A stretch of DNA of 64,000 nucleotides from an uncultured Flavonifractor sp. (GCF_944383115.1 NZ_CALWOJ010000002.1:1-64000); one strand, 5' to 3'. Shown: positions 35,693-44,442, numbered from the stretch's first letter. Notes: generated by a model not told the origin, from the letters alone. Translations and numbers: made by a program.

Positions 35693-37120
35693 ATGAAACG
35701 CGCCTCTATTTTGGTTTTGCTGCTGGCCCTGTTATCCGCTGCCGCACTCACCGGAACCTCCATCGCCGTCCAGTGGAAAGGCAGTTCCGTCACCGTGGAG
35801 GCCGAGGCCCTGGCCGGGGATCCGGCGGCGGCGGAGGGGTTGGAGTTATCCCTGCCCGTCTACTGCCAGAACGCTATGCTGTGGGAACTGACTGTACCCG
35901 CCGCCCAGCCGAGGGACACCGACAGCCGCTTTGGATTTTCCTCTTTTGGTCTGCGCAACGCCCAATTCAACCTGCTCAATCTTGCCAGTCCCTATCCAGT
36001 GGTTCGTTCCGTCGCCGGAACCCCGGACACCCTGAAAATCGAGATCCCCTTGGGCAGCAGTTCTTACTGGGAGGAGGCCGTCCAGCTGGTGTCCGATGAG
36101 ACCCCCGCCGGGGAGGAGCGCACCCGGCAGATCCATCTGGCGGAGGTCTATGACGCCTGGCCCATGAGGGTCTATCTGGAGGGGAACGGCATCTGGAACC
36201 AGCCTGTGGGCCAGACCTTTGCGGACTACTTCTCCATTCCCATCCCCCAGGACTATCAGGTGAAGATCACGGTCATAAAGAATGAACGGGGCAAGGAGAC
36301 CGGCATTTACATAGAGAATGACCCACAGTGCAGCCTGGAATGCACCGTTGACACGGTGGAGATCGACGACGCCATTCTCTTCCTCCTGAAGGTTCGCTAC
36401 TTCAGCTGGGAGAGCTACCAGGAATTTTCTGCCGACGGCAGCGCCATTCCCGGCGGCTGGGGGATCTACCGCCTGACCACCAACGAGGACAAAACCGAGG
36501 GCAGCCTGGAGACCCTCTTCTCCCTGCCGGAGGGCAGCATGGCCCAGCAGTTCTGGGCCAGTGAGGATGGCTCCACCCTCTTCCTGCTCACCGTGGAGGA
36601 GGGCGTCCTCCGGCTGCGGATCTTTGACCGGAACATGGCGCTGCTGGACACCCAGGACCTGATGCCCGCCGGGGAAGAGGCTCCCTTCTACGATCTGCTG
36701 CAGGGGGAGGACTTCTTTATGGCCGTTGTTGCTGACAAGGACCGGTTCCGTTTCACGGTGGTGGAAGGTCAGGACGGGGCCTGGACTGCCGCCTTCTCCG
36801 CCCACACCCTGACCCAGGAGCAGTCCGGCTACTCCTTCTACTCCAAAGACGGCTATGGAGCAAACTTGCTGGGCGTGGATTATGCTCAGGACCGGCTGGC
36901 GGTGTGCGCCACCAACCACGACCTGGAGCCCGGCTTCTATCTGTCGGTGTATGATCAGGAGGGGCTGGCCTACCTAGGGCTCTATACCACCTCCCTTCAC
37001 CCCAAGGCGCTGGTCCCTCTGAGGACCGACCTGGGTATGGAATTTGGAGAAACTCCCTTCGACACCCTGTCCCCCAGCATCCGCTGGCAAGGAGGCACAG
37101 AGAAAGGAGGCACATCATGA
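35693..37120 (+). CDS. Exported or membrane-anchored protein of unknown function (longer paralogue)
   Basis: The 475-residue protein has an N-terminal signal or anchor (about 4-22) and then a beta-rich extracellular part with repeated Trp/Gly motifs such as IPGGWGIYRLT and LRLRIFD, suggestive of a propeller-like fold. I recognise no family. It begins 4 bases after the ATPase stop. The C-terminal two thirds match the next gene in order and spacing, so the two arose by tandem duplication. Confidence 0.78.
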   Translation: MKRASILVLLLALLSAAALTGTSIAVQWKGSSVTVEAEALAGDPAAAEGLELSLPVYCQNAMLWELTVPAAQPRDTDSRFGFSSFGLRNAQFNLLNLASPYPVVRSVAGTPDTLKIEIPLGSSSYWEEAVQLVSDETPAGEERTRQIHLAEVYDAWPMRVYLEGNGIWNQPVGQTFADYFSIPIPQDYQVKITVIKNERGKETGIYIENDPQCSLECTVDTVEIDDAILFLLKVRYFSWESYQEFSADGSAIPGGWGIYRLTTNEDKTEGSLETLFSLPEGSMAQQFWASEDGSTLFLLTVEEGVLRLRIFDRNMALLDTQDLMPAGEEAPFYDLLQGEDFFMAVVADKDRFRFTVVEGQDGAWTAAFSAHTLTQEQSGYSFYSKDGYGANLLGVDYAQDRLAVCATNHDLEPGFYLSVYDQEGLAYLGLYTTSLHPKALVPLRTDLGMEFGETPFDTLSPSIRWQGGTEKGGTS

Positions 37121-38172
37121 GGCGCAGTTTTGGCCTGATTCTTCTTTTGGCCCTGCTGGGCGCCGGGCTGCTGGCAGGCGGCTCCTTTGCCGTACAGCGC
37201 CAGGGCGATCAGGTGGTTGTCACCGCTGAGACGCTGGCAGGCGCCCCGTCGGCGGCGGAGGGGCTTACGGTAAACCTTCCCCTGGTGCGAGGGAACTGCC
37301 TGCACTGGGACATCTCCTTCCCGGAGGATTATGAGGTGTCCCTCACCATTGCCAAAGATGACACCGGCGACATCTCCTCCCTGACGGTATCCAGCGACCC
37401 GCGGTACCAATACCAGGCGGAAGGCTGGAGCGCGGACACCCCCCAGGGGCTGCTCTTTACCTTCTGCAACTATTACGAGGACTTTGAAAACACCCAGCAG
37501 GTCCGTCTGATGGACGGCAGCTCCATCCCCGGCGGCTGGGGAATCTACCGTCTGACCGTGGATGAGGCCAGGGGACGGGGCAGCGTGGAGGCCGTGTACA
37601 CTCTGCCGGAGGGCATCCAGATACTGGACTTTCGGGGCGTCGATGACAGCTCCGCCTTCTTCCTGCTGACCCGGGAGGCGGACATCCTGCGCCTACGGGT
37701 CTTTGACAGCCAGCCGGCCCTGCAAACCACCATCGACCTGTTCTCCATGAAGGAGGGCGAACGCTATATACAGCTCTATCAGGGAGACGATTTCCTGATC
37801 CCCATGCTCTATGGCGATGACTCCGGCAGCTGGCGGCTGGCAGTGGTGGCTTCCGGCTCCCAGGGTTGGCAGCTGGACTTTACTGCCGATCTGGAAGAGC
37901 AGATCGCACTTGGCTGCCACAATCTGACCGATTCCGCCCTGTCTATGGACTACCAGGACGGGCGGCTGGCCATCCGCGGCGCTCACCAGAGGCCCGGCTT
38001 CTATCTGGCGGTCTACTCCCAGGCGGGACTGGAGTACCTGGGCGTCTGCGCCACCTCCCTGGCCCCTCCCGCCGTCCAGGATACCATCGCGGACTACGAG
38101 GGTCAGGGTTACTACGCCCTGGCCCAGGGGAGCCCCCTCCCCCTGGTGGACTGGTCGGAAACTGCCTCTTGA
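37117..38172 (+). CDS. Exported or membrane-anchored protein of unknown function (shorter paralogue)
   Basis: The 351-residue protein overlaps the previous gene by 4 bases (ATGA) and is its paralogue: both have an N-terminal anchor followed by TAETLAG/EAEALAG, and later IPGGWGIYRLT, LRLRVFD and YLGVCATSL against YLGLYTTSL. It lacks about 120 residues present near the N-terminus of the longer copy. Function unknown; probably a surface partner of the ABC system. The promoter of the leuA leader overlaps its stop codon. Confidence 0.78.
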   Translation: MRRSFGLILLLALLGAGLLAGGSFAVQRQGDQVVVTAETLAGAPSAAEGLTVNLPLVRGNCLHWDISFPEDYEVSLTIAKDDTGDISSLTVSSDPRYQYQAEGWSADTPQGLLFTFCNYYEDFENTQQVRLMDGSSIPGGWGIYRLTVDEARGRGSVEAVYTLPEGIQILDFRGVDDSSAFFLLTREADILRLRVFDSQPALQTTIDLFSMKEGERYIQLYQGDDFLIPMLYGDDSGSWRLAVVASGSQGWQLDFTADLEEQIALGCHNLTDSALSMDYQDGRLAIRGAHQRPGFYLAVYSQAGLEYLGVCATSLAPPAVQDTIADYEGQGYYALAQGSPLPLVDWSETAS

Positions 38173-38197
38173 CAAAACCGGGCGGTTCGGCTAGAAT
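38169..38197 (+). promoter_or_regulatory. Promoter of the T-box-leuA transcript
   Basis: TTGACA (38169-38174), 17 bp, TAGAAT (38192-38197), overlapping the stop codon of the preceding gene. Confidence 0.82.
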
Positions 38198-38204
38198 GGA
38201 TGAA

Positions 38205-38476
38205 AATCAAATCCCAGAACAGGCAATGATGGGAAGAAGGCACGTCCCGTCCCGCTCAGAGAACCGGTGGTTGGTGCGAACCGGCGTGGGAAAGCGTGCG
38301 GATACTGATCCCGGAGCCGCCTGCCTGAAGCATCGGTTGTAGGGCAGGCCGTCACGGCCACGTTACCGGCCGGGGCCTTGTTGGAGGCCGTGAGCGTCCG
38401 CCGGTGACGGCGGGCGGAAGCAGGGTGGTACCGCGTAATTTACGCCCCTGACCAGAATCTGGTCAGGGGCGTTTTT
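38205..38476 (+). ncRNA. T-box leader, leucine-specific (CTG specifier), with terminator
   Basis: The leader has the stem I apical parts (GAGAACCGGTGGTTGGTGCG), the T-box sequence AGGGTGGTACCGCG (38422-38435) and a terminator (ACGCCCCTGACCAG with its complement, 38442-38472, then TTTTT). In stem I, GGGA and GCACG on the left pair with TCCC and CGTGC on the right, leaving an internal loop GGATACTGA; CTG followed by A sits where the specifier codon is expected. Uncharged tRNA-Leu(CAG) would bind and prevent termination when leucine is short. Confidence 0.93.
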
Positions 38477-38506
38477 CGTACTCTGGCCCAAGGAGGAATT
38501 TTTGTT

Positions 38507-40198
38507 ATGAAACCTGCACAGGAAAAGTACATCCCCTTCGTTCCCCTGAAAATGGAGCGTCGCGCCTGGCCCGACAAGGAGCTGAAAGCGCCCCCTATCT
38601 GGTGTTCCGTAGACCTGCGGGACGGCAACCAGGCCCTCATTGATCCCATGAACGTGGAGGAAAAGCTGGAGCTGTTCCACACCCTGGTGGACATCGGCGT
38701 CAAGGAAATCGAAGTGGGCTTCCCCTCCGCCTCCGAGACCGAGTATGAATTCATCCGCACCCTCATCGAGGGGGGCCATATCCCCGACGACGTGACCATC
38801 CAGGTGCTGGTCCAGGCCAGAGAACATCTGATCCGTAAGACTTTTGAGGCCATCGACGGGGCTAAGCACGTCATCTTCCACTTCTACAACTCCACCTCCA
38901 CCCTCCAGCGGAAGGTGGTGTTCCACACCGACGTAGCCGGCGTCACCAAAATCGCTGTAGACGCCGCTCAGCTCATCCGGGAGCTGAGCCAGCCCGCCAT
39001 TGACGCCGGCATGGACCTCCGGTACGAATACTCCCCCGAGTCCTTCATGGGCACCGAGATGGATGCCGCCGTGGAGATCTGCCAGGCGGTCATTGAGGCC
39101 ATCGGTGCCACCCCCGACCACAAGATCATCCTCAATCTGCCCACCACGGTGGAGAACTGTATGCCCAACTACTTCGCCGATGAGATCGAGTACTTTATCA
39201 GCAAGCTGCCCAGCCGGGAGTGCGCCATCATCTCCCTCCACCCCCACAACGACCGGGGCGAGGGTGTGGCCACCGCGGAAATGGGTCTGCTGGCAGGGGC
39301 CGAGCGCGTGGAGGCCACCCTCTTCGGCAACGGCGAGCGCACCGGCAATGTGGATATGGTCACCCTGGCTCTCAACCTGTACACTCAGGGCGTGGACCCC
39401 AAGCTGGACTTCTCCAACATCAATAAGATCCGGGACGTATATGAGAAGGTCACCAAGATGAAGATCGGCGAGCGGCAGCCCTATGTGGGCGAGCTGGTGT
39501 TCACCGCCTTCTCCGGCTCCCACCAGGACGCCATCAACAAGGGTACCCGCTACATGGAGGAGAGCGGCACCGAATACTGGGAGGTGCCCTACCTGCCCAT
39601 CGATCCCGCCGACGTGGGGCGACAGTATGAACCCATCATCCGCATCAACTCCCAGTCGGGCAAGGGCGGCTCCGCCTTCGTCATGCAGCACTCCTTCGGC
39701 TTTGACCTGCCCAAGGCCATGCACCCCGAGTTCGGCCACATCGTCCAGGTGGAGACCGACCGGGTGGGCAAGGAACTCAAGCCGGAGGCCATCTACGACC
39801 TGTTCAAGACCCATTATATTGACGCCACAAAGCCCTACGAGATGGTGCGCCACTCCTTTGCCGAATTTACCGACGAGGAAGGTCACTCCCACGTCACCTT
39901 TGCCGGCACCCTGCGGCACGCCGATACGCTGTTCCAGGTTCAGGGTTCGGGCAACGGACCTATCGACGCCTTCTTTAACGCCATCCACGGCCAGAAGATG
40001 GACCGCTTCACTTTCATCGACTACAAGGAACACGCCATTAAGCAGGGTTCCGACTCCCAGGCCGTGGCCTACATCCACCTCCAGGATGAAAAGGGCAAGG
40101 ACTGGTTCGGCGTGGGTATGAGCCACAACATCAACCTGGCCCCCCTCAAGGGCATCCTGTCCGCCATCAACCGGGCCGTCAACCACGACGGTCTGTAA
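38507..40198 (+). CDS. leuA: 2-isopropylmalate synthase
   Basis: The 563-residue enzyme condenses acetyl-CoA with 2-oxoisovalerate, the first step of leucine synthesis. The catalytic barrel starts with WCSVDLRDGNQALIDPMNV (about 32-50, metal-binding Asp) and contains SLHPHNDRGEGVA (about 243-255, metal-binding His pair). The C-terminal ~150 residues form the regulatory domain. The form with DLRDGNQAL is the LeuA type II group. AAGGAGGAA precedes the ATG. The T-box upstream fits feedback by leucine supply. No other leu genes follow. Confidence 0.96.
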   Translation: MKPAQEKYIPFVPLKMERRAWPDKELKAPPIWCSVDLRDGNQALIDPMNVEEKLELFHTLVDIGVKEIEVGFPSASETEYEFIRTLIEGGHIPDDVTIQVLVQAREHLIRKTFEAIDGAKHVIFHFYNSTSTLQRKVVFHTDVAGVTKIAVDAAQLIRELSQPAIDAGMDLRYEYSPESFMGTEMDAAVEICQAVIEAIGATPDHKIILNLPTTVENCMPNYFADEIEYFISKLPSRECAIISLHPHNDRGEGVATAEMGLLAGAERVEATLFGNGERTGNVDMVTLALNLYTQGVDPKLDFSNINKIRDVYEKVTKMKIGERQPYVGELVFTAFSGSHQDAINKGTRYMEESGTEYWEVPYLPIDPADVGRQYEPIIRINSQSGKGGSAFVMQHSFGFDLPKAMHPEFGHIVQVETDRVGKELKPEAIYDLFKTHYIDATKPYEMVRHSFAEFTDEEGHSHVTFAGTLRHADTLFQVQGSGNGPIDAFFNAIHGQKMDRFTFIDYKEHAIKQGSDSQAVAYIHLQDEKGKDWFGVGMSHNINLAPLKGILSAINRAVNHDGL

Positions 40199-40221
40199 CA
40201 AACCTTCCCAGCACAAATAGT

Positions 40222-40260
40222 AAAGCGGTCCCGCCGGTTGATCGGCGGGACCGCTTTTTC
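40222..40260. terminator. Terminator between leuA and the NifX-like gene
   Basis: A perfect 15-bp stem AAAGCGGTCCCGCCG with its complement and 6-base loop, followed by TT. Confidence 0.9.
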
Positions 40261-40267
40261 AGTTCTC

Positions 40268-40657
40268 TTATGCGTCGTGATGGTGACCGCCGCAGTGGTG
40301 GTCATGGTGATGTTCATGCTCATGGTCATGATGATGGCAGACGGCGTCTGTGGATTTCAGTTCTCCCTTCAGGTACTGCTCCACCGCGGCGCGGGCATCG
40401 CCCTGGACGCCCATCATGATCTGAATCTTGCGCTGCTGGAACAGAGATACGGCGTGAGCCCCCATACCGCCTGCAATCACGACCTCCACTCCCATATCAC
40501 CCAGGAAGTTGGGCAGGAAGCCGGGCTTATGTTCGGGGTTGGGTACCAACTCCTCACCGGTGATCTGGCCGTTCTCCGCCGTATAGATGCGAAAATGCTC
40601 ACAATGACCAAAATGGCCTCCTACCTCTGTTCCCACGCTGGCAACTGCAATTTTCAT
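40268..40657 (-). CDS. NifB/NifX-like (Fe-Mo cofactor type) protein with His-rich tail
   Basis: The 129-residue protein has a dinitrogenase iron-molybdenum cofactor domain (1-100; KIAVASVGTEVGGHFGHCEHF at the start, GGMGAHAVSLFQQR near 64). The last ~22 residues consist almost only of His, Asp and Glu with one Cys (HHHDHEHEHHHDHHC), a likely metal store or chaperone tail. There are no nitrogenase genes nearby, so it is probably a general metal-cluster or metal-handling protein. Regulated by the twin palindromes upstream (inference). Confidence 0.9.
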   Translation of the reverse strand: MKIAVASVGTEVGGHFGHCEHFRIYTAENGQITGEELVPNPEHKPGFLPNFLGDMGVEVVIAGGMGAHAVSLFQQRKIQIMMGVQGDARAAVEQYLKGELKSTDAVCHHHDHEHEHHHDHHCGGHHHDA

Positions 40658-40677
40658 GCCCTGATGCTTCCTTTCCT

Positions 40678-40730
40678 GGCATATGCCATCTATTTAATGC
40701 TATCATACACCCGTTTCCGGCATATGTCAA
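40678..40730 (-). promoter_or_regulatory. Promoter of the NifX-like gene with twin palindromes
   Basis: On the minus strand TTGACA (40725-40730), 17 bp, TATGAT (40702-40707). A perfect palindrome GGCATATGCC (40678-40687) lies in the leader and a near copy GGCATATGTC (40718-40727) overlaps the -35; they start 40 bp apart, near four helical turns. Confidence 0.75.
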
Positions 40731-40754
40731 TATTCTAGTCCCGTTGAAACAGGT

Positions 40755-40782
40755 GTGGGGCGCCGCTGACGCGGCGCCCCAC
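40755..40782 (-). terminator. Hairpin after the SLH-lysozyme gene
   Basis: A perfect 12-bp stem GTGGGGCGCCGC with its complement and loop TGAC, 13 bases past the stop; no T-run follows. Confidence 0.6.
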
Positions 40783-40795
40783 AAGGCAACACATA

Positions 40796-42289
40796 TTATG
40801 ATTTGAGATCTGTCAGGCAGATGTTCAGGTCCACCCGGCCTTCAATCCCATTGACCGATCCGCTGCTGGAGTACTGCCACATATCATAGTAATAGGGAAA
40901 TGTGGTGGGAGCCCAGCCGCTGGTATAGTGGGCCAGCCAGAAGGGATACTCCTGAAGCTGAGAGAGGTCAAAGCCCTTATTGACCAGATAGGGATTACTG
41001 TAGGCCATCGGCTGGTACCCGGCGCTCTGGATCACCCGGTTAAACACCTTGGTGCAATCAATGATTTCCTGGTACGTCATATTGTAGGTACGGCTGCTGC
41101 TGTCGCTGATGTACTCCCAGTCAAACACCACCGGGTAGGTGACATCATATCCTTCAATCCACTCCAGCGTCTGGTAGGCCTCTTCCAGTGCTTCCTCCTC
41201 ATTGATTGCCTGAGAGAAGAAATAGACACCTACATCAATACCCACACGGGCGGCGTTTTCCATGTTATAGTCGAAATAGGAGTCCTGGACGATCCTGCCC
41301 ACCGTATAGCCCCGGTATCCCGCACGAATGATGGCGAAATCCACACCGGACTCGGCCACCAGATCCCAGTCGATCCTACCCTGGTGAGAGGAAACGTCGA
41401 TCCCTACATAGCTCTCCGCATCTCCGGCATAGCTGAGAAAACCATCCTCATTGACAAAAAACGCCTCGCTGTCATAGGGGTTGGGCGGAACAGGGGTGGG
41501 TGTTGGCGTGGGTTCCGGCGTGGGGCTTTCACTGGGGGTCGGTTCCGGCTCAGGGCTTTCACTGGGCGTTGGGGACGGCGTAGGGGTGGGTGTCGGTGTC
41601 GGCGTCGGAGTCGGCGTGGGGGTGGGTGTCGGCGTCGGCGTGGGGGTTGGCGTGGGCTCCGGCTGGCTGTTCTGGTCGTAGCGGGTCAGGATGACCGCCG
41701 TCTCCGCCCGTGTGGCCTGGCCAGAGGGATCAAAACGATTGCCAGGCTTACCGCTGATGACCTGATCGGCCTGGGCCCAGTCCACCGCAGATACCGCCCA
41801 GGACGAGATCTCATCGGCATCGGCATAGGGTGTGCCGGCACTGGCGGCAGGGCTGCCGGCATAGCGCCACAAAATGGTGGCCACCTGCTCCCGGGTCACC
41901 GGGTCGTTGGTACCAAAAGTCTGACTGCTGTAACCGGTTACATAGCCGCTCTGCTGGGCCCACAGCACTGCATTCGAGTACCAGGCATTGGCCTCTGTAT
42001 CGGTAAAGCCGTCCTGTCCGCTCACAGCCGGGCTGCCGGCCATGCGATAAAGTACCGTAGCCAGCATGGCACGGCTCATGGAAAGTTCAGGGGCAAACAA
42101 GCTGCTGGAAACACCGCTCATCAAGCCATTGTCATATACATAGGATACCGCGCCGGCATACCACACGCCGGGGGTTACGTCTGTAAACGTGTTACCAATT
42201 CCGGCAGCCGGAACGGTTCCAACAGATATGGGAAGCACAGCCGCCAGCAATGTGCCTGCCAGCAGCCGGGATGCAGTTCTCTTTTTCAC
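40796..42289 (-). CDS. S-layer-anchored GH25 lysozyme (muramidase) with Pro-Thr linker
   Basis: The 497-residue exported protein has a signal peptide (1-29), three N-terminal SLH modules (about 32-205), a Pro-Thr/Pro-Ser linker (about 213-280) and a GH25 domain (about 295-495). The catalytic acids are in [15 protein letters not shown] and PVVFDWEY. It should cleave the glycan strands of peptidoglycan, held at the wall by its SLH part. The SLH modules are N-terminal here but C-terminal in the GHL10 protein at 29.5 kb. GAAAGGAAA precedes the ATG. Confidence 0.94.
   Translation of the reverse strand: MKKRTASRLLAGTLLAAVLPISVGTVPAAGIGNTFTDVTPGVWYAGAVSYVYDNGLMSGVSSSLFAPELSMSRAMLATVLYRMAGSPAVSGQDGFTDTEANAWYSNAVLWAQQSGYVTGYSSQTFGTNDPVTREQVATILWRYAGSPAASAGTPYADADEISSWAVSAVDWAQADQVISGKPGNRFDPSGQATRAETAVILTRYDQNSQPEPTPTPTPTPTPTPTPTPTPTPTPTPTPSPTPSESPEPEPTPSESPTPEPTPTPTPVPPNPYDSEAFFVNEDGFLSYAGDAESYVGIDVSSHQGRIDWDLVAESGVDFAIIRAGYRGYTVGRIVQDSYFDYNMENAARVGIDVGVYFFSQAINEEEALEEAYQTLEWIEGYDVTYPVVFDWEYISDSSSRTYNMTYQEIIDCTKVFNRVIQSAGYQPMAYSNPYLVNKGFDLSQLQEYPFWLAHYTSGWAPTTFPYYYDMWQYSSSGSVNGIEGRVDLNICLTDLKS
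41490..41672 (-). repeat. Pro-Thr codon repeat tract
   Basis: A run of hexanucleotide-like units (CCGACACCCAC or close variants on the coding strand) encodes (Pro-Thr)n with two Pro-Ser-Glu interruptions. The low-complexity tract is in frame in the lysozyme gene and prone to length change by slippage. Confidence 0.85.
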
Positions 42290-42347
42290 GATGGGTTTTC
42301 CTTTCTCTCCGGGGGTTTTCGGCCTTACCGCCGAATCTCACTTTTAT

Positions 42348-42376
42348 AGCATAACAGAAATCCTCTTGTTCGGCAA
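42348..42376 (-). promoter_or_regulatory. Promoter of the SLH-lysozyme gene
   Basis: On the minus strand TTGCCG (42371-42376), 17 bp, TATGCT (42348-42353). The gap from here to 42486 holds an AT-rich stretch with GTATAGTATAC near 42438 and nothing else recognised. Confidence 0.5.
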
Positions 42377-42486
42377 GTTTCGATCTTAACTTTTACAAAA
42401 TTAGCAGAAATGACACATTCCTTCGTCTATAATGTTTCGTATAGTATACATAATACATCAAATGCACCACACCTGATTTCTAAAAG

Positions 42487-42517
42487 AAAAAAACGGAGCA
42501 AGCATATGCTTGCTCCG
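42487..42517 (-). terminator. Terminator of tRNA-Leu
   Basis: A perfect 12-bp palindromic stem CGGAGCAAGCAT/ATGCTTGCTCCG (42494-42517) followed on the minus strand by seven T; six A precede it. Confidence 0.92.
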
Positions 42518-42522
42518 TTTTT

Positions 42523-42610
42523 TGGTGCGCGAGGCGGGACTTGAACCCGCACGTGCGTAATGCACACTAGAACCTGAATCTAGCGAGTCTGCCAATTCCA
42601 CCACTCGCGC
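42523..42610 (-). tRNA. tRNA-Leu (anticodon CAG)
   Basis: An 88-base class II tRNA with encoded CCA. The acceptor stem pairs GCGCGAG with CTCGCGC, the anticodon arm is CTAGA-TTCAGGT-TCTAG giving anticodon CAG, a long variable arm follows (TGTGCATTACGCACG) and the T arm is GCGGGTTCAAGTCCCGC. It reads CTG, the same codon shown by the leuA T-box specifier. Confidence 0.98.
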
Positions 42611-42644
42611 ATATTTTACTGCGCCCTCATTCAGCGCGAGATTT

Positions 42645-42673
42645 ATATTACCACGCTCCTCCTGGATTGTCAA
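42645..42673 (-). promoter_or_regulatory. tRNA-Leu promoter
   Basis: On the minus strand TTGACA (42668-42673), 17 bp, TAATAT (42645-42650), about 35 bases before the mature 5' end. Confidence 0.85.
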
Positions 42674-42789
42674 CTCTTTTTTCGCGTGTTTTTTTATTTT
42701 TTCCACCCAGCCCCATATTGGCCGGCCCGCTTGCACCCCGGCCTGTTCTGTGATAGCATAGACAGGAAAACAGCGGCAGGAGCGTGAGT

Positions 42790-43401
42790 ATGAAAATGGA
42801 ACAACTTCTTTTTGTCAATGCCTGTGTACGGGGTGAGCGGTCCCGCACGTTGAAGCTTGCCCGCCGGTTCCTGGAAAACTGGCAGAGGAACCACTCCGAC
42901 GGCGTCATCACCCAGGTGGATCTATGCAAAGACCGGCCGGTGCCTCAGTATCCCGAGGTGCTGGCCCAGCGGGACGAACTGTGGAACGCCGGCAAACTGG
43001 ACGACCCCATGTTTGACCTGGCCCGGCAGTTTGCCGCCGCCGACCGGATCGTGGTGGCCGCTCCCTTCTGGGATCTCTCCTTCCCCGCTATTCTGAAAAT
43101 CTATCTGGAGCGGATCTCAGTGACCAACATTACCTTCGGCTACGACGAGCAGGGCAACAACGTGGGTCTGTGCAAGGCGGGGAAGCTGCTGCTCATCACC
43201 ACCCGGGGCGGCAACTTCTCCCTGCCTGAGACGGCGTGGATGGAGATGGGCGCCCGGCAGTTGGAGGCCCTGTGCGCCATGTATGGCATTCCCTCCTTCC
43301 AGTGCCTCGCCGCCGAGGGCCTGGACGATATCCGCAACGACAAGGAGGCCATCCTGGCCGAGGCCATGGGCCGGGCAGACGCCATGGCGGAGGTGTTTTA
43401 A
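42790..43401 (+). CDS. FMN-dependent NADH-azoreductase / NAD(P)H quinone oxidoreductase-like protein
   Basis: The 203-residue flavodoxin-fold protein belongs to the AzoR/NQO group: an N-terminal FMN-phosphate loop NACVRGERSRTLKLA (about 9-23), the motif AAPFWDLSFPAILKIYLERI (about 90-109) and TRGG near 136. It should transfer two electrons from NAD(P)H to quinones or azo compounds. The ATG at 42790 is chosen because CAGGAG lies 7 bases upstream. The asparaginase GTG follows its stop codon directly. Confidence 0.87.
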   Translation: MKMEQLLFVNACVRGERSRTLKLARRFLENWQRNHSDGVITQVDLCKDRPVPQYPEVLAQRDELWNAGKLDDPMFDLARQFAAADRIVVAAPFWDLSFPAILKIYLERISVTNITFGYDEQGNNVGLCKAGKLLLITTRGGNFSLPETAWMEMGARQLEALCAMYGIPSFQCLAAEGLDDIRNDKEAILAEAMGRADAMAEVF

Positions 43402-44397
43402 GTGAAGAGCCGCATTCTCCTGCTGACCACCGGCGGCACCATCGCCTCCCTGCCCACCGACGACGGCCTGGCCCCCGGCCTGGACGGGGAGGATCTGGCG
43501 GAGCTGCTCCCCCGGGGCGTTACCGACTCCTATGATATCACCATTCAGGATATCCTCCATCTGGACTCCTCCAACATTCAGCCCGAGGAGTGGCAGACCA
43601 TCGCCCGCCACGTCTTTGAGCAGATGGGGGCCTATGACGGCATTGTCATTACCCACGGCACCGACACCATGGCCTATACCGCCTCCATCCTGTCCTTCAT
43701 GCTCCGGGGCATCGCCATCCCGGTGGTACTCACCGGGGCTCAGCTGCCCATGACCCATCCCCTCAGCGACGGCATGGAAAACCTGCGCACCGCTCTGGCT
43801 ATGGCGGCCTCCGGGGTGGCCGGGGTGTTCCTGGCCTTCGACCGGAAGGTGATTCTGGGCTGCCGGGCAGTCAAGACCCGCACCACCGACTTTGACGCCT
43901 TTGAGAGCGTCAACTGGCCCCTGGCCGCCTCAGTGGACGGCAAGGGCCTTCAGATCTGCCGGGAGGCCATTCCCACCACCGCCGGGGCCTGTACCCTGCG
44001 GGACAGGCTATGCGACAAGGTCTTTCTCATCAAGCTCACCCCCGGTCTGGACCCGGAGATTTTTGACATGCTCCTCCAGATGCACTACCGGGGCATCGTC
44101 ATTGAGGCATTCGGCGCCGGCGGGCTCCACTTCGTCCGCCGGGACCTGATCTCCAAGCTCCAGACGGCGGCCCAGGCGGGCATGACGGTGGTGGTGTGCA
44201 GCCAGTGCCTGTATGAGCCCAGCGACTTCTCAGTCTACGAGGTAGGGCAGAAGGTGCTGGCCCAGGGAGTTATCCAGGGCCGGGATATGACCACCGAGGC
44301 GGCAGTCACCAAACTCATGTGGGTACTTGGTCAGACCGACGACCCGGAGATTATCCGGGACTACATGGAGCGTTCCCTGGCGGGAGAAATGGCATAA
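43402..44397 (+). CDS. ansA: L-asparaginase, type I (cytoplasmic)
   Basis: The 331-residue enzyme hydrolyses asparagine to aspartate and ammonia. Both catalytic threonines are visible: LLTTGGTIASL (7-17) and VITHGTDTMAYTA (about 82-94). There is no signal peptide, in line with the type I cytoplasmic class. It starts with GTG directly after the stop of the oxidoreductase gene; translation is probably coupled. A strong terminator follows. Confidence 0.94.
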   Translation: MKSRILLLTTGGTIASLPTDDGLAPGLDGEDLAELLPRGVTDSYDITIQDILHLDSSNIQPEEWQTIARHVFEQMGAYDGIVITHGTDTMAYTASILSFMLRGIAIPVVLTGAQLPMTHPLSDGMENLRTALAMAASGVAGVFLAFDRKVILGCRAVKTRTTDFDAFESVNWPLAASVDGKGLQICREAIPTTAGACTLRDRLCDKVFLIKLTPGLDPEIFDMLLQMHYRGIVIEAFGAGGLHFVRRDLISKLQTAAQAGMTVVVCSQCLYEPSDFSVYEVGQKVLAQGVIQGRDMTTEAAVTKLMWVLGQTDDPEIIRDYMERSLAGEMA

Positions 44398-44403
44398 GAC
44401 AGC

Positions 44404-44440
44404 AAACGGGCGTGCCGCACAAGGCGGCACGCCCGTTTTT
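44404..44440. terminator. Bidirectional terminator
   Basis: A perfect 15-bp stem AAACGGGCGTGCCGC with its complement and 5-base loop ACAAG, followed by TTTTTCTT. Confidence 0.93.
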
Positions 44441-44442
44441 TC

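Noticed and set aside
40268..40657. Part of a nitrogenase cluster
   Set aside because: No nif structural or assembly genes are nearby; stand-alone NifX-like proteins are common in anaerobes.
41490..41672. CRISPR-like repeats
   Set aside because: The repeat unit is only 6-12 bases, without spacers, and is in frame as a Pro-Thr linker.
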